Source: UBA2396 sp038042175 (GTDB lineage: Bacteria; Planctomycetota; Phycisphaerae; Phycisphaerales; UBA1924). From it: DNA of 64,000 bases. Position numbers and translations under genes: made by a program. Positions within the stretch are counted from its first letter, which is position 1. Each line of letters opens with the position of its first letter. This document shows, one piece after another, positions 7,643 through 15,951 of this stretch. The stretch covers positions 212,327 through 276,326 of the forward strand of contig CAYHQQ010000001.1 in assembly GCA_964358855.1 (NCBI GenBank). Reading direction: 5' to 3'. The notes under the pieces were generated by a model. The model saw nothing but the letters and a program-made list of their open reading frames with translations, did not search any database and was not told where the DNA came from.

Positions 7643-8908
7643 TCAGACACCGAGGCGAGAGGCAAGTTCCAAGGCCTCTGCTTTTTCGTGGACGATTCCC
7701 TCTAACTGGGCATCATAAACCCGATCAAGTACCATACGAAACCGCGGCCCCGGCTTCCAGCCCACCGAGATCAGGTCGTCCCCGGTCACCAAAGGAGGCG
7801 GACACAGGCCAACCCCGTCGCTGGCGAGGCGCGCCACCTCTTCTTCAATACGCCGGCCGTCGTCCGGTGATTCGGCGCACAGGAGCACAATCGCGTCCGC
7901 CGCCTGCGGCCTCGAAAGTAGCCGCTTCCGTCCCGCCACGCCCAGGGTCGACCAGGCGCGCGTCAGACTCCCCAAGATGGACAGCACTCCCGTCAGCGCA
8001 GCATGCTCGTCGTTGGAGAGGCACAACGCCCGTCGCCATTCATGGGCGACCGACTTGATCTCCTCCGGCCCCGCCGACGCGCCGCGATCACGCGCCCACG
8101 CCGCAAGCGCCAAGCCCAGATGTGCGCTCGGTCCCAGCTTGGCGAGCCTGAGGGTCAACCGCCCGCTCGGACCTGCCGGCGCCCCAAGAACTGCGGCGTC
8201 CAAACCCAGCCCTTGCAGAAGGTCGATGGCAATGCTCCGGGTTGGGTGGCCCAGCATCAGCCTAACTTCATCGCCGATGCGTTCGCGGCTCACCCCGCTG
8301 AGCTCGCCCGTGTGGCGTGCGATCGCCTCCGCCGTTTCGGGCGAAATGGAAAAACCGAGCTTTGCGGAGAGTCTCACCGCCCGCAGCGCCCTGAGGTGAT
8401 CCTCGCCCAGTCGCTGATCGGGATCCCCCACCGCTCGAATCACGCGCCGCGCAAGGTCACCCAGCCCGCCCACATGATCGATCACGCGCCCGCCCGGCCC
8501 CGACTGGGTATCCAAAGGGTCCAGAAAGAGCGCGTTCACCGTGAAATCCCGACGCCGTGCGTCGTCCTGTGGGGTGCTGAATCGAACCGAATCCGGTCTG
8601 CGATTGTCGAGGTATGTCCCATCGGCCCTGAAGGTCGCGACCTCGATGACGCTCTGACCCTCCTTCACCAGCATGACGCCAAACGAAGCACCCACCGCCG
8701 CGGTCCGGCGAAAGAGCGAAGCGATGCGGTCGGGCGTGGCGTCGGTCGCCACGTCGTAATCGCTCGGTGTCAATCCCAGGAGCTCGTCGCGCACGCAACC
8801 GCCGGCGAAATAGGCGACGTGCCCCGCCTCCTGGAGCGCACGAACGACCACCACCGCCGCGTGGCGGTCGGGCGAATCGCCGGACTTCTGGGGCTGCGCC
8901 GAGTGCAC
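7643..8908 (-). CDS. cca: CCA tRNA nucleotidyltransferase / poly(A) polymerase family
   Basis: 421 residues. The class II nucleotidyltransferase head is clear: AYFAGGCVRDELLG (GGxxR at 36-40), DYDVATDA with the two metal-binding aspartates (50-57), then RRRDFTVNALFLDP. LGEDHLRALRAVRLSAKLGF is the conserved helical neck. The enzyme adds or repairs the 3' CCA end of tRNAs from CTP and ATP. Close relatives only add poly(A) tails, and sequence alone separates the two poorly, so the specificity is provisional. The gene is on the minus strand, 33 bp downstream of the VKOR fusion gene. Confidence 0.88.
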   Translation of the reverse strand: MHSAQPQKSGDSPDRHAAVVVVRALQEAGHVAYFAGGCVRDELLGLTPSDYDVATDATPDRIASLFRRTAAVGASFGVMLVKEGQSVIEVATFRADGTYLDNRRPDSVRFSTPQDDARRRDFTVNALFLDPLDTQSGPGGRVIDHVGGLGDLARRVIRAVGDPDQRLGEDHLRALRAVRLSAKLGFSISPETAEAIARHTGELSGVSRERIGDEVRLMLGHPTRSIAIDLLQGLGLDAAVLGAPAGPSGRLTLRLAKLGPSAHLGLALAAWARDRGASAGPEEIKSVAHEWRRALCLSNDEHAALTGVLSILGSLTRAWSTLGVAGRKRLLSRPQAADAIVLLCAESPDDGRRIEEEVARLASDGVGLCPPPLVTGDDLISVGWKPGPRFRMVLDRVYDAQLEGIVHEKAEALELASRLGV

Positions 8909-8941
8909 GCGACAGAGTATCGCCCGCGCGCAAGCCGCGCA

Positions 8942-10711
8942 CTACCGACCAGGCGGCGCGCCCGGCCCCGCCTTGGCCGTGGCGATGACCTGCTGGAGAA
9001 TGTCTCCCCCCTCGCCCTTCCACGCCGCAAGTCGCTTCCCGTTGATGAGCACCCAGGGCAACTCGGTCACCCCAGCCGCCTGTCCCATCGCAACGTCCTG
9101 AGCAAGGGCCCGCGTCGCCTCGGCCTGATCCCGCAGGGCAACGATCGCCGTCCAGTCCAGGTTGTGTTGCTCGGCGACACCTCGAAGACCGGCATCGGAA
9201 TAGACCCGATGGTTCGCCAGTGTCCACTCATGGATCGCCCAGAACGCCGCCTCGCCGCCGACGATCCCAAACGCCTCGGCGCTGCGGGCCATGCGGCAGG
9301 CCAGCGGATGAAGGCTTCGCGGCACCGCGGGATTGCACTTGCTGTCGCCGGGAAAGTGCCGATAGTGGTACGCGAGGGTCGGATCCTTGGAGACCATCGC
9401 CCTGATCTTCGCGTCAAGCTCGGCGGTGCCGTCGTCCTGATAGTCGCCAAAGACGTCGATCACAACCGCCCCAGAGCCCGCCGCGCCCACGCGATGATCG
9501 GTGCTGTCGGGCGCCATCACAACCGGAGTCTCCGCAAGCCACTCGCTCAAGGAACGCTCGACGCCCGTCGGTGGTTTGTCGGCGCTCGCCGGAGCGCCCG
9601 AGCGTGCCGCGGCCTCCAACGCCCGGGCGATCGCGTCGGGCACGTTCCAGCCGCGCAGCTCGACGCCGTTGACGAAGATCGTCGGCGTGCGATTGAGCCC
9701 CAGCCCTACCGCCCGGCGGGCATCACCCCTGACCAGCTCGAGCGTCTCGGGCGCATCGAACGCCTTGAAGAAAGACGCCTCGTCGAGCCCAAGTGCCCGG
9801 ACCTCCGCGCCAAGGCTGGTCCGCGAGAAGGCCCCACGAAGCTCAAAGAGCCTTCGATGCATGGCCCAGAAGCCCTTGACACCCCCGACCATTCCGCCCG
9901 CCTCCGCCGCCAGGGCCGCCTGGCACGCGTTCGCATGGATGGTCTGCTTCACCGCGGGATTGCAGTCGACACAGAACGGAAAGTGAAACACGCTGAGCGA
10001 CGTGTCGCCTCGAACACCCAGGAGCCGCTCGATCTCGGCGTCGACAACGCGGCAGTCAGGGCACTGGTAGCCGGTAAACACCACCACTCGGACCTTGGCG
10101 TTCGACGGGCCCAGCCTGTACCGACCCTCAAAGGCCGGGACCGCGGGCCTGTCGCCGCCGGCGATCTGCGCGATCGACTCGGCCGCTTCCTGGCCGCTCC
10201 GGGAAGCGAGCTCGCGCTCGTGGCGTCGTTCCACCAGTGTGAGCAGCGTCGCCGCCACCAGCGCCACACCGACGCAAAGCCCCGACCGCGCCGGACTCCA
10301 GCGAAGGCTCGCACCACGGCACGCGAGCTCGAACGAGATCCAGGCGATCAAACTCCCCGCGTGGCATACCAGACACCAGGGACACCACAGTCTTTCGAAG
10401 GCCGACACGCCAAGAAACGCCGCCGAGCCCAGAGCGCACACCCTGGCCAACCATCGCGTGCCCCGATCCGGGGCGCTGCAACACAGGCCCATCGCAAGCG
10501 CGATGAAGGCAGAAAGCGCCAAGGAGGCCGTCGACGTTCCAAGCACCGGCACAGTGGCCCACACGCTCGCAGCGGCGGCGGCGCACCCCGAGCTCGGCCC
10601 GCAACCCGGCGTCGCCAGACCCGTGGTTCGCCCGAGAACAAGGACGCCCGAACCGACGATCGCGGCGAGAACCGAGAACCTGGCCGCGAGAATTGGAAGT
10701 CTGGAAGGCAT
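8942..10711 (-). CDS. VKOR domain fused to two thioredoxin/DsbA-like domains
   Basis: 589 residues from the ATG at 10711. Residues 8-160 are a multi-helix membrane domain with paired cysteines (Cys37 and Cys43) and CPWC (110-113), the pattern of bacterial vitamin-K epoxide reductase (VKOR). A first DsbA-like domain follows with VVVFTGYQCPDCRVVDAEIE (CPDC 217-220) and a cis-Pro loop NRTPTIFVNG. A second DsbA-like domain (about 420-589) starts with VIDVFGDYQDDGTAELDAKI and ends with TELPWVLINGK, but QDDG replaces CxxC. VKOR uses quinone to re-oxidise the thioredoxin partner, which makes disulfides in secreted proteins. The Cys-rich secreted protein encoded divergently at 10972 is a plausible client. 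The second domain is probably structural. Confidence 0.82.
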   Translation of the reverse strand: MPSRLPILAARFSVLAAIVGSGVLVLGRTTGLATPGCGPSSGCAAAAASVWATVPVLGTSTASLALSAFIALAMGLCCSAPDRGTRWLARVCALGSAAFLGVSAFERLWCPWCLVCHAGSLIAWISFELACRGASLRWSPARSGLCVGVALVAATLLTLVERRHERELASRSGQEAAESIAQIAGGDRPAVPAFEGRYRLGPSNAKVRVVVFTGYQCPDCRVVDAEIERLLGVRGDTSLSVFHFPFCVDCNPAVKQTIHANACQAALAAEAGGMVGGVKGFWAMHRRLFELRGAFSRTSLGAEVRALGLDEASFFKAFDAPETLELVRGDARRAVGLGLNRTPTIFVNGVELRGWNVPDAIARALEAAARSGAPASADKPPTGVERSLSEWLAETPVVMAPDSTDHRVGAAGSGAVVIDVFGDYQDDGTAELDAKIRAMVSKDPTLAYHYRHFPGDSKCNPAVPRSLHPLACRMARSAEAFGIVGGEAAFWAIHEWTLANHRVYSDAGLRGVAEQHNLDWTAIVALRDQAEATRALAQDVAMGQAAGVTELPWVLINGKRLAAWKGEGGDILQQVIATAKAGPGAPPGR

Positions 10712-10971
10712 GGATGCGAAGTGGAGGAGTGTAAACCGCCCGCGATTGAGGGCGATCGGTGGCTTTCGGGTGTTTCCCGGGAACACCGATGGGCCCAGGT
10801 CCGCATAGAACAACGAGCCGCGTTCTGCACGCCGGCTGAGTTTTGATTCGTGTTCGGGTATCTTCCGGCACGAATTGGAGGTATGCTGGGCAAGTCAGCG
10901 AATGGGCGGCAATCGGGCTGGGCGAACCGGCACGTTCCACGGGAAAGTCACGAGAGCTGGGAGGATGTTTC

Positions 10972-12525
10972 ATGGGTTTGATCCGGTCTATTGGTGCGGC
11001 CGCGAGTCTCTTGGGAATGGCCGCGATCTGCTCGTCGGCAACCGCGATGGGTCAGCCCGTTGAGGATGGTGCGAGCCAGTCGACACGCCGGGTCGAAGTC
11101 CCCGTCACGTTCGACACCCTTCGAGTTCTCCACGTGACGCCCCGGGGAGTCGTGGCGAACCCCGCGAACCTGCCCGAGGCCTGCAACACCCTCTCAAGCC
11201 ACACCGACGCCAACTTTGGCGGAGGGTCGTTCAACCTTCAAGCTGGCATGGTGGACACTGAAGCCTTCGCGGCGACGTACACCGTGGCGGCGGGTGACTG
11301 GCCCATCAAGCACAACATGACCGAAGTGATCTTCGGCACGGAGAACACCATCGTCGCGACCACGACCCAGTGGTCAATCCTGATCTACGAGGGCACGCCC
11401 CAGTCGGGCACGCTGGTGGCGACCTACTCGTCCGATGGCACGATTCTCCCTCACATCGAGATCCCCCCGGGGACCAACGGGGTGAACCTGCAGTTCTCCA
11501 TCGATCCAGAAGACCCCGAGCAGGTCATCCTCAACGACAATGGCTCGCACCAGTTCACCGTGGCGATCCGCATCGATCATCTCAACCAGAACCCGGCGAA
11601 TCCCTGCTCAACGGCGCCCACAAGAAACCGAAACGCCTTCATGGCGTCCGACGTGTCGGGACTCGCCCAGCCCACGCTCAACTGGCTCAACGGCATCAAC
11701 TGCGGAGCGTTTGGCTGCCCCTCCAACGGCGGCTGGGCCCGGTTCTCCAACCTTCCCACCTTCTGCCGTCCAACCGGCGACTGGGTTGGACGCACCACCT
11801 GGTCGAGCTTGAACTGCAACCCCGGCGTGGGCGGGTGCTGCCTCCCCAACGGCAGTTGCATCATCACCACTGTGGGCGACTGCCAGACCCAGCAGGGTCT
11901 CTACCGCGGCGACGGCTCCGACTGCAACGGGGCCGGCTGCATCGCCGCCGCCGGCGCCTGCTGCTTCTCCAACAACTTCTGCCTCACGCTCAGCCAGGTA
12001 GACTGCGCCGGAGCGGGCGGAACCTGGCTTGGGGCCAACACGGTCTGCGGCGCCGGAAACGCCTGCCCCACCGGCGCCTGCTGCCTCCCCGATGGCTCGT
12101 GCATCACCGGCGTCACCGCCGGCCAGTGCACCGCCCAGAGCGGCACCTTCCGCGGCGTCGGCTCGACCTGCAACGGCGCCAACTGCCCTCAGCCCGCGGG
12201 TGCGTGCTGCCTCTCCAATGGATTCTGCCTCCAGGCGACCCAGCAGGACTGCGCCGGGATTCCCGGAAGCTCGTGGTCCGGAGCTTTCACAACGTGCGTC
12301 GATGGCAACGCCAACGGCCAGGCCGACGTCTGCGAGCCCCCGTTCTGTCCCGCCGATTTCGATGGTGACGGCACCGCCGACTTCTTCGACTACGACGCGT
12401 TTGTAATCTGTTTCGAGGGAGGCTCCTGCCCGCCGGGCAAGACCGCCGACTTCGACGGCGACGGCGTCTCCGACTTCTTCGACTACGACGCGTTTGTCGT
12501 CTCCTTCGAGGCCGGATGCCCCTGA
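10972..12525 (+). CDS. Secreted protein with Cys-rich GACC repeats and two dockerin-like EF-hand motifs
   Basis: 517 residues from the ATG at 10972, preceded by GGGAGG. The signal peptide is MGLIRSIGAAASLLG...ATA. Residues ~25-280 form a predicted beta-rich domain of unknown family. Then come four Cys repeats of about 45 residues, each opening with a variant of GGCCLPNGSC or GACCLPDGSC and containing C..GTxxG..C. The C-terminus has two copies of the motif ADFDGDGxxDFFDYDAFV with FEGGSCP/FEAGCP, a calcium-binding dockerin-like EF-hand pair common in Phycisphaerae exoproteins. It is probably exported and surface-attached or released. The function is not known. The next gene ends in the same tail, suggesting a shared anchoring or assembly route. 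Confidence 0.8.
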   Translation: MGLIRSIGAAASLLGMAAICSSATAMGQPVEDGASQSTRRVEVPVTFDTLRVLHVTPRGVVANPANLPEACNTLSSHTDANFGGGSFNLQAGMVDTEAFAATYTVAAGDWPIKHNMTEVIFGTENTIVATTTQWSILIYEGTPQSGTLVATYSSDGTILPHIEIPPGTNGVNLQFSIDPEDPEQVILNDNGSHQFTVAIRIDHLNQNPANPCSTAPTRNRNAFMASDVSGLAQPTLNWLNGINCGAFGCPSNGGWARFSNLPTFCRPTGDWVGRTTWSSLNCNPGVGGCCLPNGSCIITTVGDCQTQQGLYRGDGSDCNGAGCIAAAGACCFSNNFCLTLSQVDCAGAGGTWLGANTVCGAGNACPTGACCLPDGSCITGVTAGQCTAQSGTFRGVGSTCNGANCPQPAGACCLSNGFCLQATQQDCAGIPGSSWSGAFTTCVDGNANGQADVCEPPFCPADFDGDGTADFFDYDAFVICFEGGSCPPGKTADFDGDGVSDFFDYDAFVVSFEAGCP

Positions 12526-12612
12526 GTCTGTTCCTCGCACCCGTTCTACCTGTTGGACATGTCCACGATCTATGCCCGCTCGAGAGAGCGGAGCGACAAG
12601 GGGCCCCCACCG

Positions 12613-14175
12613 ATGCTCGCGCATTTCGTTCTCGCCTGCTGTGGCCTCGCCGCCACTCCCGCACGTCCCGCCTACTGGGTCTACCTCACGGACAAGGGGC
12701 TTTCGCCCGTCCAGGAATCGGCCGCCATCGACGCGATGGAGTCCACCGCCGACCCGCTCCAGGTCGCCAGGCGTCGCCTCCGCCGCACTGATCCAGGCCT
12801 GTTCGATGCCCGCGACCTCCCCGTGTCCCCGGCGGCCCTCGAAGGTGTGCTCGCGACGGGCGCAACGCTGCGGCAGACGAGCCGCTGGCTCAACGCTGTG
12901 AGCGTTGAGGCAAGCGCCGATCAGATCGACGCCATCGCAAACCTCCCCGGCGTCGCCTCGATCAGACCCGTGGCCACCGGTCACCGCCTCACCCCGATCG
13001 CACCCGACGACGCGCTCGCCTCAGGCCCGGGCCTCTCGCGTGACTTCTACGGCTACTCCAGTGCCCAGCTGAACCAAATGAACCTGCCCGCCCTCCATTC
13101 GCAAGGCTTCCGCGGGCAAGGCGTCGTGATCGCGGTTCTCGACACCGGCCTGGTCCGCACTCACGCCGCCTTCAACAACCCCGCCAACCCGCTCAACCTC
13201 ATCGCGTCCTACGACTTCGTCAAGCACGACGACAACGTGGGCATCCAGGCCGGCGACGACCCCGACCAGCACCGCCACGGCACCTGGATCACCGGTTGCA
13301 TCGGCTCCTACTGGCCCGACACGCTCGTGGGCGGGGCCTACCAGGCCTCGTTCATCATGTGCAAGACCGAGGACCTCCCCACCGAGACGCCCATCGAAGA
13401 GGACAACTACGTCGCCGGCGTCGAGTTCGCAGAGGCCCACGGCGCCGACGTCTGCACCAGCTCGCTCGGCTACATCGACTGGTACACCCAGGCCCAGCTC
13501 AACGGCACCACCGCCGTCACCACCCAGATCGTCAACATCGCCTCGGCCAACGGCGTCCACTTCTGCACCGCCATGGGCAACTCGGGGCACGACGCCAACC
13601 CCGCCCTGAGCCATTTCATCGCGCCCGCAGACGCATTCCACGTGATCTCGTGCGGCGCCCTCGACGAGGCCGGCAACATCGCCGGTTTCAGCTCCGACGG
13701 CCCCACCGCCGACGGGCGCGTCAAGCCCGAGATCCTCGCCCGCGGCGTCAACACCCTCACCGTCTCCTCGAGCAACGACTCGAACCTCGCCCAGGTCAGC
13801 GGCACCTCCCTCAGCACACCCCTGATCGCCGCCGCCGTCGCCTGCATCACCTCCGCACACCCCAACTGGACCGTGGCCCAGATGCGCCGCGCGATCCTCA
13901 GCACCGCCCGCGACCAGGTCGCCAACGGCACTTTCGACCCCACCTTCGTCCGCGGCTACGGCCTCATCGACGCCGCCGCTGCCGCCGCCTTCCCCATCTG
14001 CTCCGCCGACTTCGACGCCGACGGCACCGTCGACTTCTTCGACTACGACGCGTTTGTGAATTGCTTCGAGGGAACCGCGTGCCCGCCAGGTGCGACGGCC
14101 GATTTCGACGGCGACGACACCGTCGATTTCTTCGACTACGACGCGTTCGTGGTTGCGTTTGAGGCGGGATGTTGA
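12613..14175 (+). CDS. Secreted subtilisin-like serine protease (S8) with dockerin-like tail
   Basis: 520 residues from the ATG at 12613; an ATG 20 codons upstream would spoil the signal peptide. MLAHFVLACCGLAATPA is a short signal sequence. A propeptide-like segment (I9-type, to about residue 125) precedes the catalytic domain. The triad is visible: Asp in VVIAVLDTGL, His in HRHGTWITG and Ser in VSGTSLSTPL, with the oxyanion Asn in AMGNSGHD. The end of the protein carries two copies of the ADFDxDxTVDFFDYDAFV motif separated by CFEGTACPPG, like the upstream gene. It degrades proteins outside the cytoplasm. The gap to the upstream gene is only 87 bp and the genes may be co-transcribed. Confidence 0.9.
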   Translation: MLAHFVLACCGLAATPARPAYWVYLTDKGLSPVQESAAIDAMESTADPLQVARRRLRRTDPGLFDARDLPVSPAALEGVLATGATLRQTSRWLNAVSVEASADQIDAIANLPGVASIRPVATGHRLTPIAPDDALASGPGLSRDFYGYSSAQLNQMNLPALHSQGFRGQGVVIAVLDTGLVRTHAAFNNPANPLNLIASYDFVKHDDNVGIQAGDDPDQHRHGTWITGCIGSYWPDTLVGGAYQASFIMCKTEDLPTETPIEEDNYVAGVEFAEAHGADVCTSSLGYIDWYTQAQLNGTTAVTTQIVNIASANGVHFCTAMGNSGHDANPALSHFIAPADAFHVISCGALDEAGNIAGFSSDGPTADGRVKPEILARGVNTLTVSSSNDSNLAQVSGTSLSTPLIAAAVACITSAHPNWTVAQMRRAILSTARDQVANGTFDPTFVRGYGLIDAAAAAAFPICSADFDADGTVDFFDYDAFVNCFEGTACPPGATADFDGDDTVDFFDYDAFVVAFEAGC

Positions 14176-14198
14176 ACTTCGCCGATCTATGAGCGCTT

Positions 14199-14217
14199 CG
14201 CTTTCCACCAGAAAGCG
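14199..14217. terminator. Hairpin between convergent genes
   Basis: CGCTTTC and GAAAGCG form a 7-bp stem with loop CACCA, 24 bases past the subtilase stop and 19 bases past the stop of the minus-strand ORF at 14236. It could serve both directions; T-tracts are weak. Confidence 0.4.
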
Positions 14218-14235
14218 TAGTGAAAATAGATAGGG

Positions 14236-14616
14236 CTACTTGGAGGGGAAGAAGTGCATCCACACGATCCCGCCGGTCGCCGCCGCGAGGACACCGATGA
14301 CCAGCGACTGCAGCTCAACGACCCGTTCAAGGCAACTGATCGCCTTCTCCGAAGCGTCTTGCCCCGTCGATAGCGAGGCGACCTTCGTGGCGACCGCGTC
14401 TGTCGTGGCACCGGAGGTGGCGGCGAGGGCTTTGTGGTAGTGCTCGCGGTTCTCGGTCAGCTTCGAGTCCTGGCTCACGGCCGCCGTAGCAAGGGACTCG
14501 GTGACAAGCTGCCGAACGCCCTCCTGCATTCCGTCAGGACGCTTACTAATCGCCGCGATGCCTTCGGCAGACTGGCCTCGGCTCTGCTCACCAGCCGCTT
14601 CAGAAGGGACAGACAT
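14236..14616 (-). CDS. Hypothetical protein with C-terminal membrane helix, possibly frameshifted at its 5' end
   Basis: As an uninterrupted frame this gives 126 residues ending in VVELQSLVIGVLAAATGGIV plus WMHFFPSK, a clear C-terminal membrane anchor. The middle is Ala/Ser/Thr-rich and helical. Another minus-strand frame just upstream (about 14600-14740) also looks coding (SKQIAESMDSLRQAAEALLR followed by TAHEECLSLLKRL), so the true gene may start near 14750 and carry a frameshift around 14590-14620. I do not recognise the family. It lies directly downstream of the small ORF at 14761. Confidence 0.4.
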   Translation of the reverse strand: MSVPSEAAGEQSRGQSAEGIAAISKRPDGMQEGVRQLVTESLATAAVSQDSKLTENREHYHKALAATSGATTDAVATKVASLSTGQDASEKAISCLERVVELQSLVIGVLAAATGGIVWMHFFPSK

Positions 14617-14760
14617 TCCTCGTGGGCAGTTCGTAACAACGCCTCGGCGGCCTGACGCAGAGAGTCCATAGATTCTGCAATCTGTTTGCTCTGCCCAGCG
14701 GCCGCAGCGGTGGTACCGCGCCCGGTTGTCCTGTACCCCAATCCTCGCCCATCTACATCG

Positions 14761-14964
14761 CTAATCCTGTAGTATGTCCATTGGAACACAGCGGGCAGTC
14801 TTGTCATCTACGACAATGATACATAAGCGTTGGTCGGCGCTCCAGCGGTAGGTGATATTCCACCTATTAGTTTCGTCGTCAAGCTTTGCTTTCACCAATT
14901 CCATCTTCGTGGCGTCAGCTCCTACGAATTCATTAGCCACTTCAATTGCCCGTTCCTTGGTCAT
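14761..14964 (-). CDS. Small hypothetical protein (67 aa)
   Basis: Starts MTKERAIEVANEFVGADATK and continues with a beta-rich half (WNITYRWSADQRLCIIVVDD) ending MDILQD. The ATG at 14964 has GAGGA nine bases upstream, a good ribosome-binding site by local standards. The base composition is visibly more AT-rich than in neighbouring genes, which suggests recent arrival. The helix-then-strand layout is PepSY-like, but too short for a firm assignment. Its start follows the stop of the ORF at 14974 by nine bases, so the two look like an operon. Confidence 0.5.
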   Translation of the reverse strand: MTKERAIEVANEFVGADATKMELVKAKLDDETNRWNITYRWSADQRLCIIVVDDKTARCVPMDILQD

Positions 14965-14973
14965 TTGTTGTCC

Positions 14974-15177
14974 TCACGCTATTTTCTTCTCTAGTAATGT
15001 AATCGGTCGCGTGCGTTCGATCTCTGGACTTGAGACTGTTCCAACGGCCCTCTTGACGTAGCCGATCGTAGACGGCCCGCTCGCGCCGTACTTGCGCCGT
15101 TCTCCAGTGCTCGGCTTCCCTGAGCGGCGGGTGGCATCGAAGTTCCAATGAGTGCCCGTGGCGCCGCCTCGTGCCAT
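14974..15177 (-). CDS. Small basic hypothetical protein (67 aa), possibly a truncated gene
   Basis: Starts MARGGATGTHWNFDATRRSG and ends ITLLEKKIA. The stop codon is part of the sequence giving the ribosome-binding site for the next ORF (14964), which argues that this frame is translated. The frame stays open for about 24 more codons upstream before a TAG but has no other start codon, so the 5' end may be lost. There is no ribosome-binding site before the ATG. The family is not recognised. Confidence 0.35.
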   Translation of the reverse strand: MARGGATGTHWNFDATRRSGKPSTGERRKYGASGPSTIGYVKRAVGTVSSPEIERTRPITLLEKKIA

Positions 15178-15565
15178 CGAAGTCGGCTTTGAGACTTCGA
15201 TGGTCGCGTGCCCTGCTTCCGATCCACTCGGTGTTGGCGACCGACGGGTCTAGACGCGTGACGCGAGTCGCTCCTCTGCAAAGTGACACGAACCGCTCGC
15301 ACATCGTTCCCAGCCACCCTTCGCGGCCCGAGCGACTCGTGCCGGTTCGCCCGCGGCTCCAACAAGTCCCTCAGCCCCCGCACCCGGCGGCCCCACCCAA
15401 TTCCCGCGCCGCGGCAAGTCCGACCGGTCACTCTTCACCATCCCACCCCTCCCCTTCTCCCCTCGCGCAATCTCCGCGCGTCCGACAACTCTCTTTCTAT
15501 CACTCCTTACATCTCCCCCTCCACTTTCAAAGCTTCCCGATTCCTTCGCCCGACCTCTGACACCA
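15178..15565. other. Intergenic region with a long pyrimidine-rich tract
   Basis: From about 15410 to 15550 the plus strand is strongly C/T-rich (runs such as CCCACCCCTCCCCTTCTCCC). Frames here are low-complexity Pro/Ser/Arg sequences and not credible proteins. No promoter or hairpin is evident. Confidence 0.4.
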
Positions 15566-15826
15566 ATGTCACAGGCCGCTCCCACACACTCCGACCTCCT
15601 CGGCGCATACATCGAACTCCAGGGCGATCTCGCCGCCCTCCGCGCCCGCTTCGCCCTCAGCGGCCTCGAACTCCTGGCCTTCCTCGAAGACCCCGCCATC
15701 TCCCAACCCCTCCCCACTCACACGCCCATCAAGGCGCCCAACAGTCCCCTCATCAAAGTGGTGCCCCACTTCGCCCTCCTCGTCAACGCAGGCCAGGCCC
15801 CCGTGGCACGGGCTTCCAGCCCGTGA
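15566..15826 (+). CDS. Hypothetical protein whose end lies in a palindromic repeat
   Basis: 86 residues starting MSQAAPTHSDLLGAYIELQG, then a plausible amphipathic helix (LAALRARFALSGLELLAFLE) and a Pro-rich tail. No ribosome-binding site is visible. The last seven codons and the TGA stop fall inside the hairpin repeat at 15803, which may have been inserted at the 3' end of a longer gene. The family is not recognised; it is 125 bp upstream of the methyltransferase on the same strand. Confidence 0.4.
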   Translation: MSQAAPTHSDLLGAYIELQGDLAALRARFALSGLELLAFLEDPAISQPLPTHTPIKAPNSPLIKVVPHFALLVNAGQAPVARASSP

Positions 15827-15857
15827 TTCCCAAGTGGCATGGGCTTCCAGCCCGTGA
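15803..15857 (+). repeat. Two tandem copies of a 24-bp palindromic (REP-like) repeat
   Basis: Copies at 15803-15826 and 15834-15857 read GTGGCAYGGGCTTCCAGCCC followed by GTGA and differ at one base. Each holds an inverted repeat CACGGGCT / AGCCCGTG with loop TCC. A decayed third stretch (TTCCAGCCC twice) follows to about 15895. Short palindromes in head-to-tail pairs between genes are the pattern of REP sequences mobilised by RAYT transposases; none is encoded in this window. Confidence 0.7.
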
Positions 15858-15951
15858 CCGTGCTTGGAGTTCCAGCCCAAGTTTCCTTCCAGCCCTCACA
15901 AAGAAGTCACCCGTTGCAACCCCATCCGCGACACCCATACGGTGTTCGCCG

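Noticed and set aside
8003..10846. 947-residue plus-strand ORF
   Set aside because: Antisense to cca and the VKOR fusion; low-complexity Arg/Pro/His composition and no motif.
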